A stretch of 52,389 bases of DNA, from NCBI GenBank assembly GCA_002256935.1, contig NCGL01000012.1, positions 1-52,389 of the forward strand, written 5' to 3'. The notes beneath the pieces are model-generated. The model was not told where the DNA came from. It was given only the letters and a program-made list of their open reading frames with translations, and did no database searches. Below, piece after piece: positions 15,981 through 25,287 of the stretch. Source of the stretch: Bdellovibrio sp. 28-41-41 (lineage in GTDB: Bacteria; Bdellovibrionota; Bdellovibrionia; Bdellovibrionales; Bdellovibrionaceae). The translations under genes and the position numbers were made by a program. The first letter of the stretch is position 1. The number at the start of each line of letters is the position of its first letter.

Positions 15981-17150
15981 GTTATCTTCAGCTGTTTTTG
16001 CCGCAGGAATCAAAATATATGTCGACGTTTTTGATAACACGTAAGCTGGCAATACGTGCTGAGGATATCCTGCTACTGGCAATTCTGCGACGTGTGGGTG
16101 TTCGTAATCTACAAAGCGCCCCTCATCGACTAAGAAAACACCTTTAAATTGTTTGCGCTTAATCTGATAGGTATTTCCTGTTGTTCCTGAACCCGCACCT
16201 AAACCAAATAAAGTCGCGCTATATGGCATTCCTGTTGGGTAACGATCGATTTCAAAGCGACCCTCTTCAATCACGTCCGAATATACGTAATTCTTTTTCA
16301 ATTGAACATGGCGGTCGATACTAACCGCATCCTTCTGAGCATCTCTGCTTGTCAAAACCCAGTCCCAGAAAGGCTTTTGAATGCGATAGGATTCATAGCG
16401 AACTAGAGCCCGATCGGCATAAGCTTCAAGCGCATAAATACGTAATACATCCGTTCCGATTTCAGCCAAGTGGCGAGTGTACGCAATAGCTTGATTCTCT
16501 ACACGAGTCGCGCCAACGGACATTGGATCATCGATAAAATTAACAAATGGATTTCTGAAATAAGTTAAAAAGCTGTCTTTGTCTGTTCCCCATCCGTATG
16601 TTCCGTGGATGACTTGCTCATCAGCACTCGGACCCAATTGAGCCGTTAACCAACCATAAGCACCGCGTTTGCCGATCCACTCTTTGGGACCTGAGCCTTT
16701 AGGAACAACCGATGATTCTGATTTATACCAAGCTGGAAATTTACCGTTTTTGTCTTCGAAAAATTTAGTCCATTTAGCTATTTTAAAATGGCCAAGTTTC
16801 GTCGCAAATATATTCGGATCATTCTGTGCACTTGTGCTGTGGCCGGCGATCATGTCGGTTTCAAACAAAAGTTCATGAGCACAGGGCGATGTCTGCAGGC
16901 AGCGTTTGTAGACGCGCATTTTTTCTGTTGCGATATTTTGTACGATGAAAACCGGTGATGCTGTTTCAGCATTCCAGAAATTTTTATTAACTACTGGCTT
17001 GGTCCTATTTGACTTAGAGGCAGATGGTTTAGCCGCTATTTTGGGCTTAACGGTTTTTTGTCTTTCCGCACCAGTCACTGTGACTGTTTGAGCTAAAGCA
17101 ATGTTAAAAAATAAGCTGCTGGCTAATAGAATAAATACGATGTTTTTCAT
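15972..17150 (-). CDS. L,D-transpeptidase-fold protein with Ala at the catalytic Cys
   Basis: 392 residues with a signal peptide (KNIVFILLASSLFFNIALA), a basic low-complexity linker (about 22-58) and a YkuD-type domain. The domain has the conserved His (H182 in VIHGTYGWGTD) and the region that in active enzymes reads SxGCxR; here it is MSVGATRVENQAI, so the nucleophile Cys is Ala214 while Arg216 is kept. Peptidoglycan 3-3 crosslinking or protein attachment by the usual thioester route is therefore not expected. A peptidoglycan-binding or regulatory role is inferred. The C-terminal 110 residues are not assigned. Sits alone between alaS and the accessory region. Confidence 0.75.
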   Translation of the reverse strand: MKNIVFILLASSLFFNIALAQTVTVTGAERQKTVKPKIAAKPSASKSNRTKPVVNKNFWNAETASPVFIVQNIATEKMRVYKRCLQTSPCAHELLFETDMIAGHSTSAQNDPNIFATKLGHFKIAKWTKFFEDKNGKFPAWYKSESSVVPKGSGPKEWIGKRGAYGWLTAQLGPSADEQVIHGTYGWGTDKDSFLTYFRNPFVNFIDDPMSVGATRVENQAIAYTRHLAEIGTDVLRIYALEAYADRALVRYESYRIQKPFWDWVLTSRDAQKDAVSIDRHVQLKKNYVYSDVIEEGRFEIDRYPTGMPYSATLFGLGAGSGTTGNTYQIKRKQFKGVFLVDEGRFVDYEHPHVAELPVAGYPQHVLPAYVLSKTSTYILIPAAKTAEDNRQ

Positions 17151-17234
17151 AAGCCCGATATCGCTTTAATTCTTTTTTAAAAGCAAAGAATATTGCAATA
17201 TCAGGCACCGCTTATGTAATAAATACCTGCTCGA

Positions 17235-19928
17235 TTAGAACTGGGATTTTACCAAGCTATTCAATTCGTCTAGCTTCGGCTCTTGGAACATAGAACCTTG
17301 AGCAAAGTCAGGTCGTCCGCCGCCTTTACCACCGTATTTCTGTGCTAAAAACTTAACAACATCGCCGGCTTTAACATGCGCGGCTGCGTCTTTAGTAACC
17401 GATACGATCATAGGGTATGATCCTTCTTCTTTACCGATAACGATAACAATACCATTTTGCAGTTTATTTTTAATTTTATCTGCAATTTCAGATAAAGCTT
17501 CACGGTCATCCACTGCGAACATTTGAGCTACAAAGGGAACATTCTTCGCCGTTTTTTGAGCCGAAGCCACCGCGCCGTCAATGTCGACTTGGCCCGATTT
17601 CAATTTGCGAATTTGTCTCTCTAAATCTTTGATCTCAGCTTTCTTAGCTTCGATCCAATTTGGAAGTTCGAATTGTGTGCTCGCTAAATAAGAATCCCAC
17701 TTTTCAAACACAGAGGCTGATGCTTTTGCCAACTGAGTTTCTTTTTGAATTTTATTTAAATAATCTAACGCATTTTTATTCGTCAATGCTTCGATACGAC
17801 GAACCCCGCTACTGACGCCCGTTTCAGAAACGATCTTAAACAAACGAATTTCCGCCGTGTTATGAACGTGAGTTCCGCCGCAAAGCTCTGTTGAAAAATC
17901 GCCCATTTTCAGAACACGTACTTCATCGCCGTATTTCTCGCCGAATAATGCTAATGCGCCAAATTCTAAAGCCTTTTTATAGCTCATTTGATGAGTCGAC
18001 ACAGAGTCACTACGGTAAATTTGTTCATTCACAATATCTTCGATCTTAGTGATCTCTTCTGGAGTCAAAGGACGATTAAATGTGAAGTCGAATCTTAATT
18101 TCAGTGAGTCTACTAGTGAACCCGCTTGAGTTACGCTTTGGCCCAATGTTTTTCTAAGCGCTGCGTGCATTAAATGAGTCGCCGAGTGATTCGACGCCGT
18201 TAGTTTACGTGCTTTATCATCAACGTTAGCTTTCAAAGCTGTGCCAATGGCTAGCGTACCTTGCTCGACTTGCACTTCGTGCATGAACATATCATTCATT
18301 TTAGTCGTGTTACCTACGTTGGCCTTAATTCCACTGCCTTCAAGTGTTCCTTGATCACCGGCTTGACCGCCACCTTCAGCATAGAATGGTGTTTGGTTAG
18401 AAATGATAAATCCCGTTTCACCCGCATTTAATTTCTCAACCGCTTGACGACCATTTGATAAGGCAACGACTTTTAAATCATCGGATAGGGTTTCATAGCC
18501 TTTGAATACCGTCTTTGCTGACTTTTGGCTGACGTCATTTGACCATTTGATCAAGTGAGCTTGATCGGAATCCAAAGATTTGCCTTTCCAGCTGGCTTTC
18601 GATTTTGATTTCGCTTGATTCAAATGTGTTTCAAATTCAGCCTCATTCACTTCGATATTTTTTTCATTCGCAATCAAACGAGTTAGATCAACTGGAAAAC
18701 CATACGTATCGTACATTTTGAATGTGATTTCACCCGGCAGGATCTTTTGATTTTTAGCTTTTAAATTTTTAATTTCAGTTTCTAGAATCTCGGCACCCGT
18801 GTCTAATGTTTGGATGAAACGAGTTTCTTCATCTTTCACCGACGACAAAATAAACTCACGACGGTTTTTTAATTCCGGATACACTTCACCCATGTGACCG
18901 ATCAACGAATCCACCATAGGTAGCAGCAGCGATTTATCCGATAACTTGCGACCATAGCGAATCGCGCGTCTCATGATACGACGTAAAACATAACCACGGC
19001 CTTCATTACCTGGCAAAGCGCCATCGGCAATCAAGAAACCAGTGGTACGGCAGTGATCCGCCAGTACGCGGAACGCAGCCGCCCGCTCGGCTAGTTCTGC
19101 ATGTTGAGCTAATTTAGCACGATCGTTAACATACTCAACGCCGCTGACTTTCATTGCTGTTTGAATCATAGGTGCAAATAAATCAGTGTCATAATTATTC
19201 AATTGATTTTGCACAACGGCAACAACACGCTCCAAACCCGAACCTGTATCGACTGATGGTTTTGGAAGTGGTTCAAGTACACCCGGAGATTTTTCAAAAA
19301 ATTGCATGAAAACCAGATTCCATATTTCAACGATGCGGTCTTCACCACTGGCGATACTTTTAAACGGATCTTTTTCTTTACCGAACTCTTCACCACGATC
19401 ATAGAAAATTTCAGAACATGGTCCGCACGGTCCCGTATCACCCATTCTCCAGAAATTGTCTTTCTCACCGAAGCGGAAAATACGATCTTTGGGAACGCCT
19501 TCTTGCTTGTGCCAGATATCTGCAGCTTCATCATCAGTTTCAAATGCAGTTACATACAGGCGATTTTTGTCTAATCCTAATTCTTTAGTTAAATATTCCC
19601 AAGCGAAATGAATTGCATCTTTTTTGAAGTAATCCCCAAAAGAAAAATTTCCCAACATTTCAAAAAACGTATGATGACGAGCCGTAAAGCCAACGTTATC
19701 TAAATCGTTATGTTTACCACCCGCACGAACACATTTTTGTGACGTTACGGCGCGAGAATAGGGACGTTTTTCTAAACCCAAGAATGCGTTCTTGAATTGG
19801 TTCATACCCGCATTTGTGAAAAGCAATGTTGGATCATCTTCAGGGATCAAAGACGAACTACCAACTGCCGTATGATTTTGTTTTTTAAAATAGTCGATAA
19901 ACGATTGTCTAACTTGATGACTTTTCAC
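17235..19928 (-). CDS. alaS: Alanyl-tRNA synthetase
   Basis: 897 residues, close to the usual bacterial length. Charges tRNA-Ala and edits mischarged Ser/Gly. Visible landmarks are the N-terminal aminoacylation core (NAGMNQFKNAFLG, TARHHTFFEMLGNFSFGDYF, DTGPCGPCSEIFYDRG), the editing-domain zinc site (SATHLMHAALRK and CGGTHV), and the C-Ala domain ending GGKGGGRPDFAQGS. The start is GTG at 19928 with GGGGAG upstream. All catalytic segments look intact. The gene is monocistronic or follows the outer-membrane gene at 19994 (66 bases upstream of alaS in the same direction). Confidence 0.97.
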   Translation of the reverse strand: MKSHQVRQSFIDYFKKQNHTAVGSSSLIPEDDPTLLFTNAGMNQFKNAFLGLEKRPYSRAVTSQKCVRAGGKHNDLDNVGFTARHHTFFEMLGNFSFGDYFKKDAIHFAWEYLTKELGLDKNRLYVTAFETDDEAADIWHKQEGVPKDRIFRFGEKDNFWRMGDTGPCGPCSEIFYDRGEEFGKEKDPFKSIASGEDRIVEIWNLVFMQFFEKSPGVLEPLPKPSVDTGSGLERVVAVVQNQLNNYDTDLFAPMIQTAMKVSGVEYVNDRAKLAQHAELAERAAAFRVLADHCRTTGFLIADGALPGNEGRGYVLRRIMRRAIRYGRKLSDKSLLLPMVDSLIGHMGEVYPELKNRREFILSSVKDEETRFIQTLDTGAEILETEIKNLKAKNQKILPGEITFKMYDTYGFPVDLTRLIANEKNIEVNEAEFETHLNQAKSKSKASWKGKSLDSDQAHLIKWSNDVSQKSAKTVFKGYETLSDDLKVVALSNGRQAVEKLNAGETGFIISNQTPFYAEGGGQAGDQGTLEGSGIKANVGNTTKMNDMFMHEVQVEQGTLAIGTALKANVDDKARKLTASNHSATHLMHAALRKTLGQSVTQAGSLVDSLKLRFDFTFNRPLTPEEITKIEDIVNEQIYRSDSVSTHQMSYKKALEFGALALFGEKYGDEVRVLKMGDFSTELCGGTHVHNTAEIRLFKIVSETGVSSGVRRIEALTNKNALDYLNKIQKETQLAKASASVFEKWDSYLASTQFELPNWIEAKKAEIKDLERQIRKLKSGQVDIDGAVASAQKTAKNVPFVAQMFAVDDREALSEIADKIKNKLQNGIVIVIGKEEGSYPMIVSVTKDAAAHVKAGDVVKFLAQKYGGKGGGRPDFAQGSMFQEPKLDELNSLVKSQF

Positions 19929-19993
19929 TGATGACTCCCCGATTGCAGATCCAAACCTTTTAGAGATTAAACAATACCTGGACGCGAAGAAAC

Positions 19994-20581
19994 TTAGTAG
20001 AACAAAGAGAAATTCAAAGCAAGGATCTGAAAACGAGTCCCGCCATCCACGATGATCAAGCGACCTTCCGGTGTATAGGCCACTTTATCCATAAGTAGAA
20101 TACGTTTTCCCGCTCCGACCATAAAACCAATTTTTGATTCGTTTTTGAATTTGTCATTGATGACATTCAGCATACCCAATCCACCCTTAGCATAGAAAGA
20201 GTCTTTAAGGTTGTTATCAAAATTGTAAACGCCGATGCCCAAGATTTGGAAGTAGCTAGATCCGCCGCCGCCGCTTTGGTTGTAGAAATTAGCTTCAACA
20301 CCCGCTTGGATATTGCTTCTGATCACTTTAGTTACTGCCGCGCCGGCTTCAATCACCGTGTTTGTTTCGCCGCCCGCTTTGAAGCTAGAAATTCCGCCGC
20401 CAGTGTTCATTGTTTGAAGTTCCCAGTCAAAGTCAGCGTAGTAAGATTGCTGAACCGGAGCTGGAGCCTGGGCTGGTGTCGGTGTTACGGGGTGCTTAGC
20501 TCCCGCTTTTTTTTGAGCGAATGCATTGGCACTAAATACCAACGTAAAAATAGTTAAAACTTGAACAGCGGATTTCATCAT
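19994..20581 (-). CDS. Small outer-membrane beta-barrel-like protein
   Basis: About 195 residues from the ATG at 20581, which follows AGGAG; an upstream in-frame ATG at 20626 lacks a site. Signal peptide KSAVQVLTIFTLVFSANAFA, then a Pro/Ala-rich linker (HPVTPTPAQAPAPVQQ), then alternating polar/hydrophobic strands rich in Gly and aromatic residues. The final residues LNFSLFY end in an aromatic as barrel proteins do. No named family is recognised. It lies between pcrA (upstream) and alaS (downstream), all on the minus strand. Confidence 0.7.
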   Translation of the reverse strand: MMKSAVQVLTIFTLVFSANAFAQKKAGAKHPVTPTPAQAPAPVQQSYYADFDWELQTMNTGGGISSFKAGGETNTVIEAGAAVTKVIRSNIQAGVEANFYNQSGGGGSSYFQILGIGVYNFDNNLKDSFYAKGGLGMLNVINDKFKNESKIGFMVGAGKRILLMDKVAYTPEGRLIIVDGGTRFQILALNFSLFY

Positions 20582-20652
20582 AAATTCTCCTGCAATAGCT
20601 TGATTTATATTGACTAACGATATCATAACTTTGTTACATGAACGGTCAATAT

Positions 20653-22941
20653 TTATTTGATTACTTCAAGGCGTGCGTATTTTACGACGAACTTTTTGAT
20701 CGTGTTATCAGCAAATAAAATACTGACTTTATAGAGCTCGCCCGATCCTTCCGTTTCAAAAACAGATCCGGTTCCAAAAGTAGGATGCCGTACTTTCATA
20801 CCTTTTGCGAAGGATGGTTTCGATGGCGCATCCTCATCTGGATGCGATTGAACATCAAAGTCATCATCGTATGATTTACGTTTTGATGTCGACCTACCAG
20901 CTGAATAACTAGGCGCCGACGTTTGCGAGCCACCATAGCTCGAACCTGATGACGAGCCATAACGATCGAAGAAGTTATTAGTCACTGATGTTTTAAATTG
21001 CACGAGTTCACTAGGAATCTCTTTTAAGAACCGTGATGGCGGATGGGCCTGGTCTTGTCCCCAAATTTTACGGGTTTTTGCATAGGATAGACTCAATCGT
21101 TTACGTGCGCGAGTCATGCCCACATAGGCTAAGCGTCGCTCTTCCTCAAGATCATCTTCCCCTTCGGATTCAAAACGTAAACTTGGGAATAAACCATCTT
21201 CCAATCCTACAATAAATACATACGGAAATTCCAAACCTTTAGAGATATGAAGAGTCATCATCGTAACAGAGTTCACTTCTTGTTTTAATTTATCCGCGTC
21301 GGATGCTAATGCCATCTCCTCGAGGAATGTTTGCAGAGTGCCCTCATCACCGCGTTCTTTTAAGAATTGGGCGATCGCATTATCTAACTCTTCTAAGTTG
21401 TCTATGCGGGCTTCGGCTTCGGTCGTTCCTTCAGCTTTCAGAGCTTTTAAATACTCTGTTTTTTCCAAAACCAATGGGTACAATTCATCCAGGCGATAGT
21501 TTTGGCTTAAACCACGAATTTCCTCTAGCAAATCAAGGAATCGACGTAACTTGCCAGTCGTCCCAGCCGTGAATACGCGCGTCTCAATCGCTTTGGCGAT
21601 CGCATTTAAAAACGTAATTTTATCACGATCAACGATTTCATCAATTTTTTCGACCGTCGTTTTACCAATACCTCGCGTAGGAACATTAATAATACGTTTA
21701 ACGGCAATGTCGTCGGCAGGATTTAAGCATAATTTCAAGAAGCAAAGGATATCCTTGATTTCCATGCGATCATAGAATCGTACGCCGCCCACGATACGGT
21801 ATGGAATCGAGGCCGTACGTAATTGTTCCTCGAGCACGCGCGACTGAGAATTCGTTCGATAGAAAATGGCGTAGTCGTTGTAGGTGCCTTCGCCTTCGGT
21901 CATCCAGGTTTGCAATGTTTTAACTACGTAACGAGCTTCATCATATTCCGAACGCTCTTCACGAATTTCAATTAAATCGCCCGGGTTATTATTAGTGAAA
22001 AGGGTTTTGTTTTTTCTTTGGGTGTTATTCTTAATAACCGCTGTAGCGGCCTGAACAATGTTGTTCGACGAGCGATAATTTTCTTCTAATTTGACAGTTT
22101 TCGCATCAACGAAATCTTTTTCGAAATCCAAAATGTTCTGGATATCAGCGCCTCGCCAGCTATAGATCGATTGATCTTCATCACCGACAACACACACGTT
22201 TCGGTGAAAGCGCCCTAATTGTTTCACTATCAAGTATTGAATGTGATTTGTATCTTGATACTCATCCACCATGATGAATTTAAATTTCTTTTGGTACTCT
22301 AATAACAAATCCGGGTACATGTTGAAAAGTTCATGCGTCTTTAGCAACAAATCATCAAAATCAAGAGCGTTTGCCATTTTCAAAGTAGCTTCATACGCGG
22401 CATAAACCTCAGCCGTTTTTGGATCCATGAAGTTTTTATTGCTCTTTTTAATCGACTCAGGCGTTAAACCCATCATTTTTGCCGAGCTAATGCGTGCTTG
22501 AAATGTTTTAGGAGGATACAGCTTGTCGTTGATCCCTAGCGACTGAACCACTTTTTTGATTGCGGATAACTGATCCGAGCTATCATAGATGGTGAAATAC
22601 TGTTTGTAGTCTAATAGCGTGATGTGCTGCTTTAAAATCCGTACGCAAAAGCTATGAAATGTAGAAATCCAAAGATAACCATGAACAGGAATTCCCAATG
22701 ACGACAACAATTGGAAAATTCGGCTCTCCATTTCATGCGCCGCTTTGTTGGTGAAGGTCATACACAGAACTTCATCAGGCGCAGCTAAACCTTTCGCTAC
22801 CAAATACGCCATACGATGAGTCAAAACTCGCGTTTTTCCTGAACCCGCACCCGCCAAAATCAGCAACGGACCGGTTTGATGCAGCACAGCCTCACGCTGC
22901 GGGGGATTTAATTTTTCTGTTAGTATTTGTTCTGGCGTCAT
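20653..22941 (-). CDS. pcrA: UvrD/PcrA-type DNA helicase
   Basis: 762 residues, superfamily 1A 3'-5' helicase for repair and replication-fork maintenance. Motifs in order: Walker A GAGSGKTRVLTHR (about 31), Ia MTFTNKAAHEM, Walker B VDEYQDTNHIQYLI, motif III GDEDQSIYSWRGAD, motif IV ENYRS, motif V MTLHISKGLEFPYVF and motif VI YVGMTRARKRL. The C-terminal 50 residues (MKVRHPTFGTGSV ... KFVVKYARL) form the Tudor-like RNA-polymerase-binding domain seen in PcrA and UvrD. No good Shine-Dalgarno precedes the ATG; translation may be coupled to a small frame ending 18 bases upstream. Confidence 0.93.
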   Translation of the reverse strand: MTPEQILTEKLNPPQREAVLHQTGPLLILAGAGSGKTRVLTHRMAYLVAKGLAAPDEVLCMTFTNKAAHEMESRIFQLLSSLGIPVHGYLWISTFHSFCVRILKQHITLLDYKQYFTIYDSSDQLSAIKKVVQSLGINDKLYPPKTFQARISSAKMMGLTPESIKKSNKNFMDPKTAEVYAAYEATLKMANALDFDDLLLKTHELFNMYPDLLLEYQKKFKFIMVDEYQDTNHIQYLIVKQLGRFHRNVCVVGDEDQSIYSWRGADIQNILDFEKDFVDAKTVKLEENYRSSNNIVQAATAVIKNNTQRKNKTLFTNNNPGDLIEIREERSEYDEARYVVKTLQTWMTEGEGTYNDYAIFYRTNSQSRVLEEQLRTASIPYRIVGGVRFYDRMEIKDILCFLKLCLNPADDIAVKRIINVPTRGIGKTTVEKIDEIVDRDKITFLNAIAKAIETRVFTAGTTGKLRRFLDLLEEIRGLSQNYRLDELYPLVLEKTEYLKALKAEGTTEAEARIDNLEELDNAIAQFLKERGDEGTLQTFLEEMALASDADKLKQEVNSVTMMTLHISKGLEFPYVFIVGLEDGLFPSLRFESEGEDDLEEERRLAYVGMTRARKRLSLSYAKTRKIWGQDQAHPPSRFLKEIPSELVQFKTSVTNNFFDRYGSSSGSSYGGSQTSAPSYSAGRSTSKRKSYDDDFDVQSHPDEDAPSKPSFAKGMKVRHPTFGTGSVFETEGSGELYKVSILFADNTIKKFVVKYARLEVIK

Positions 22942-22959
22942 TGTGTTGATGATGTAGTC

Positions 22960-23076
22960 TCAAACCGCAGTTTTTTCAATACATTTTGCCTTACATTCAC
23001 ATCGATAATGCTCGTTTTCACGCCAGTTACCTCGAGCTGTATCAAAATACAATTCTGACAAATGTTTTAGTGACAT
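22960..23076 (-). CDS. Possible 38-residue Cys-containing small protein
   Basis: An ATG frame immediately upstream of pcrA in the same orientation encodes a small basic/acidic peptide ending YRCECKAKCIEKTAV, with three Cys in CxCx3C spacing. Its start lies in the 5' region of the divergent nuclease-like gene. No strong Shine-Dalgarno. It could couple to pcrA translation or be chance. Confidence 0.25.
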   Translation of the reverse strand: MSLKHLSELYFDTARGNWRENEHYRCECKAKCIEKTAV

Positions 23077-23143
23077 AGTTTTCGCCGATGGGTTCCAATA
23101 TCGATGTAGCCAGTCAAGGTTACTTTTCACTCCGGGGGGATGA

Positions 23144-24037
23144 ATGAAAAGTTCTTTATTGATGTTCTGGATCGCGATTGTACTACCATGGTCAGCCGTT
23201 AACGCCCAACAAACGAGTGTTAATATTACGACCTTCAATCTAAAATGGTTCGGTATCGGCGGCAATCCAAATGCCCCTATCAAAGAATACCGCATCAAAT
23301 TTGTAAAAGACCTGATTTCTAAATACCTAACGAACACAAACCTTTTTGTTTTTGAAGAGGTCGTAGTCGTGAAAGACGTGATGTCGATCTTGCCACAAGG
23401 TTGGACTTGCATCAGCTACGAACATCCGCAACCACAACATCAGCATATAGTGTTATGTGCTACTCCGGGCGTTTCACTTACGAAAGTAAATTACGATAAC
23501 AATTTCACAATTGAAGAAGCTCAAGGCGGAAATACCAATTTACGACCGGCCATGCGTGTTGATGTAGTTGAAACTAAATCAAAGCGAAATTTGTTCACGT
23601 TGGTTGGTGTTCACTTAAAGGCAATGCCGACAGAAACAGCGCTTCGCATGCAACAAGTAGCCGCAATTTCAAAAGATCTGGCAAAGATTCCTCAGGGACG
23701 CCCCGTTGTACTTACGGGTGACATGAATACGTTCCTTAAATCGGAAACAAAACAAAAAGCCGATGATGTGGATTTACTCCTACAAGCTATTAATAGCGTT
23801 TCTAAAGGTTATGTTCGCGTTCCTCACAAACCGAACGTGTTCACATTCCGCAGCCCGGAATATCGCAATCAGTTTGATCAGTTTTACGTACGAGGAACTA
23901 TGCGCGTAACTGTTCTTCCTGATGTATTTCCCGTATGTAGCGCCACACAAAATGGTTCTGGCTACATGAACTTTGACTACTACTACAAGAATGTATCGGA
24001 CCACTGTCCGGCCACATTGCAAATCGTAGTACAGTAA
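23144..24037 (+). CDS. Exported endonuclease/exonuclease/phosphatase-family protein
   Basis: 297 residues with a signal peptide (KSSLLMFWIAIVLPWSAVNA) and the DNase I-like fold: TFNLKWFG (Asn), VFEEV (catalytic Glu), GVHLKA (His), VLTGDMNTF (Asp/Asn) and SDHCPA (the terminal Asp-His). All catalytic residues of the family are present. It is secreted to the periplasm or beyond and may be a nuclease or phosphodiesterase; the substrate cannot be told from sequence. The ATG at 23144 follows a run of six G. It ends 17 bases from the convergent DUF155 gene. Confidence 0.83.
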   Translation: MKSSLLMFWIAIVLPWSAVNAQQTSVNITTFNLKWFGIGGNPNAPIKEYRIKFVKDLISKYLTNTNLFVFEEVVVVKDVMSILPQGWTCISYEHPQPQHQHIVLCATPGVSLTKVNYDNNFTIEEAQGGNTNLRPAMRVDVVETKSKRNLFTLVGVHLKAMPTETALRMQQVAAISKDLAKIPQGRPVVLTGDMNTFLKSETKQKADDVDLLLQAINSVSKGYVRVPHKPNVFTFRSPEYRNQFDQFYVRGTMRVTVLPDVFPVCSATQNGSGYMNFDYYYKNVSDHCPATLQIVVQ

Positions 24038-24054
24038 ACGATACGCAGTCCGTT

Positions 24055-25161
24055 TTAATTAGTTTTAAAGACGGCGGAGATGATTTCGTACGTGATCAGC
24101 AATACAATGATGATCTCTAGCAGGTGACTCCGCCGCACATTCATCTCACCTTGAAGAAGGTTACTGACTTGAGCCAAAATATTCATCTTACGGGTCACGC
24201 TATCTTGCCAGTCCTTGATTCGAAACTGCGTGGCAGCTCCTCGATAAATCTTTGCTAAATAGAAATCCCCAACGACCTTTAACGAGTTCTCTACCCGCTC
24301 AAGAAACTCAATGAATTCAATGTAACGTGAACTCGCATCTTCATAAAGACGATCATATTTAGAGGCCCAAATCGAGTGACGTTTCTTTTGAATGTCATCG
24401 TAAAGAGTATTTAATTTATCATCTAGTAAATCATCGTAGTAACGCATTTCCATCAACTGCGTGATCCCGAATTCCAAGATATCGGGAACATCGCGAGAAC
24501 CGCTGGGCTCAATGACGATGGCTGAGTTCCACTCGATTATGGCTAAATCATTTTCACCGTACTGATAAATGGTTTCCGACGACGCGGCCTTCATATCTTT
24601 AGAAAGCTTCACCTGATTTTCTGCTAACATTAAGGCAGTGAAATCGGCTTCCTTTATAAATTCTTCGGCATTAAATCCACTTTCAAATTCTTCTACGAAA
24701 TAGACAATGTAGTCCTCAAACCCGTCCCAAGCTGATGGCTTTTTTATTGCCGATGAGATGGTTTTAGTGATTTCACGTGATTGCTGTTTCGCTAAACTAT
24801 CGATCTCAGATCCTTCTTCTAGAGCCTGAGCAATGTCGATCAGTTCTTTCCATGACGTACCCGTTGGAATATTGATTTGGTAGATTATAGATAAGGTTCC
24901 AAAATCACGTAGCTTCATGATCACATCGGCTTTGAACGTGCGATTTTGCGCAGTAAAAACCTCTTCGCCCAAACCGAACGACACCGGTGGTTTCTTTAAC
25001 TGAATGGCACGATCGATATATTTAGGAACTCTGAACCGATCGGGACCACGGTTATCCTGCAAGATCGCTTCAACTTGAGGAATATTGATTTCCTCGGCAA
25101 TATCGAACAGTCGATAAACCAGAATAGCGCCTTTTTTGATTTTAATTTGGCTAGAATCCAT
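24055..25161 (-). CDS. RMD1/DUF155 family membrane-anchored protein
   Basis: 368 residues. The N-terminal region (ILVYRLFDIAEEINIPQVEAIL) and the middle (VPDILEFGITQLMEMRYYDD, then LDDKLNTLYDDI) match the DUF155/RMD1 family, whose eukaryotic members are mitochondrial and linked to translation or meiotic division. A single C-terminal membrane helix (HLLEIIIVLLITYEIISAVF) anchors it, with the bulk in the cytoplasm. Bacterial function is not known. It is divergent from the metallopeptidase lipoprotein, with 126 bases between. Confidence 0.85.
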   Translation of the reverse strand: MDSSQIKIKKGAILVYRLFDIAEEINIPQVEAILQDNRGPDRFRVPKYIDRAIQLKKPPVSFGLGEEVFTAQNRTFKADVIMKLRDFGTLSIIYQINIPTGTSWKELIDIAQALEEGSEIDSLAKQQSREITKTISSAIKKPSAWDGFEDYIVYFVEEFESGFNAEEFIKEADFTALMLAENQVKLSKDMKAASSETIYQYGENDLAIIEWNSAIVIEPSGSRDVPDILEFGITQLMEMRYYDDLLDDKLNTLYDDIQKKRHSIWASKYDRLYEDASSRYIEFIEFLERVENSLKVVGDFYLAKIYRGAATQFRIKDWQDSVTRKMNILAQVSNLLQGEMNVRRSHLLEIIIVLLITYEIISAVFKTN

Positions 25162-25287
25162 CGAATGATTGTAATGAACTGTTTAAAACGCAGTCAAACC
25201 CATAATTTTTACTAATCCGTTAAAACTCTTAAGCTTCTGCCTTATAACAATGTTGGTTTTCTAGGCATTAAGGGCTATAACAGGAGC

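Noticed and set aside
22960..23412. 150-codon minus-strand frame across the nuclease-like gene start
   Set aside because: Most of it is antisense to the well-supported exported nuclease gene at 23144. Only the last 38 codons lie outside it and are listed separately at low confidence.
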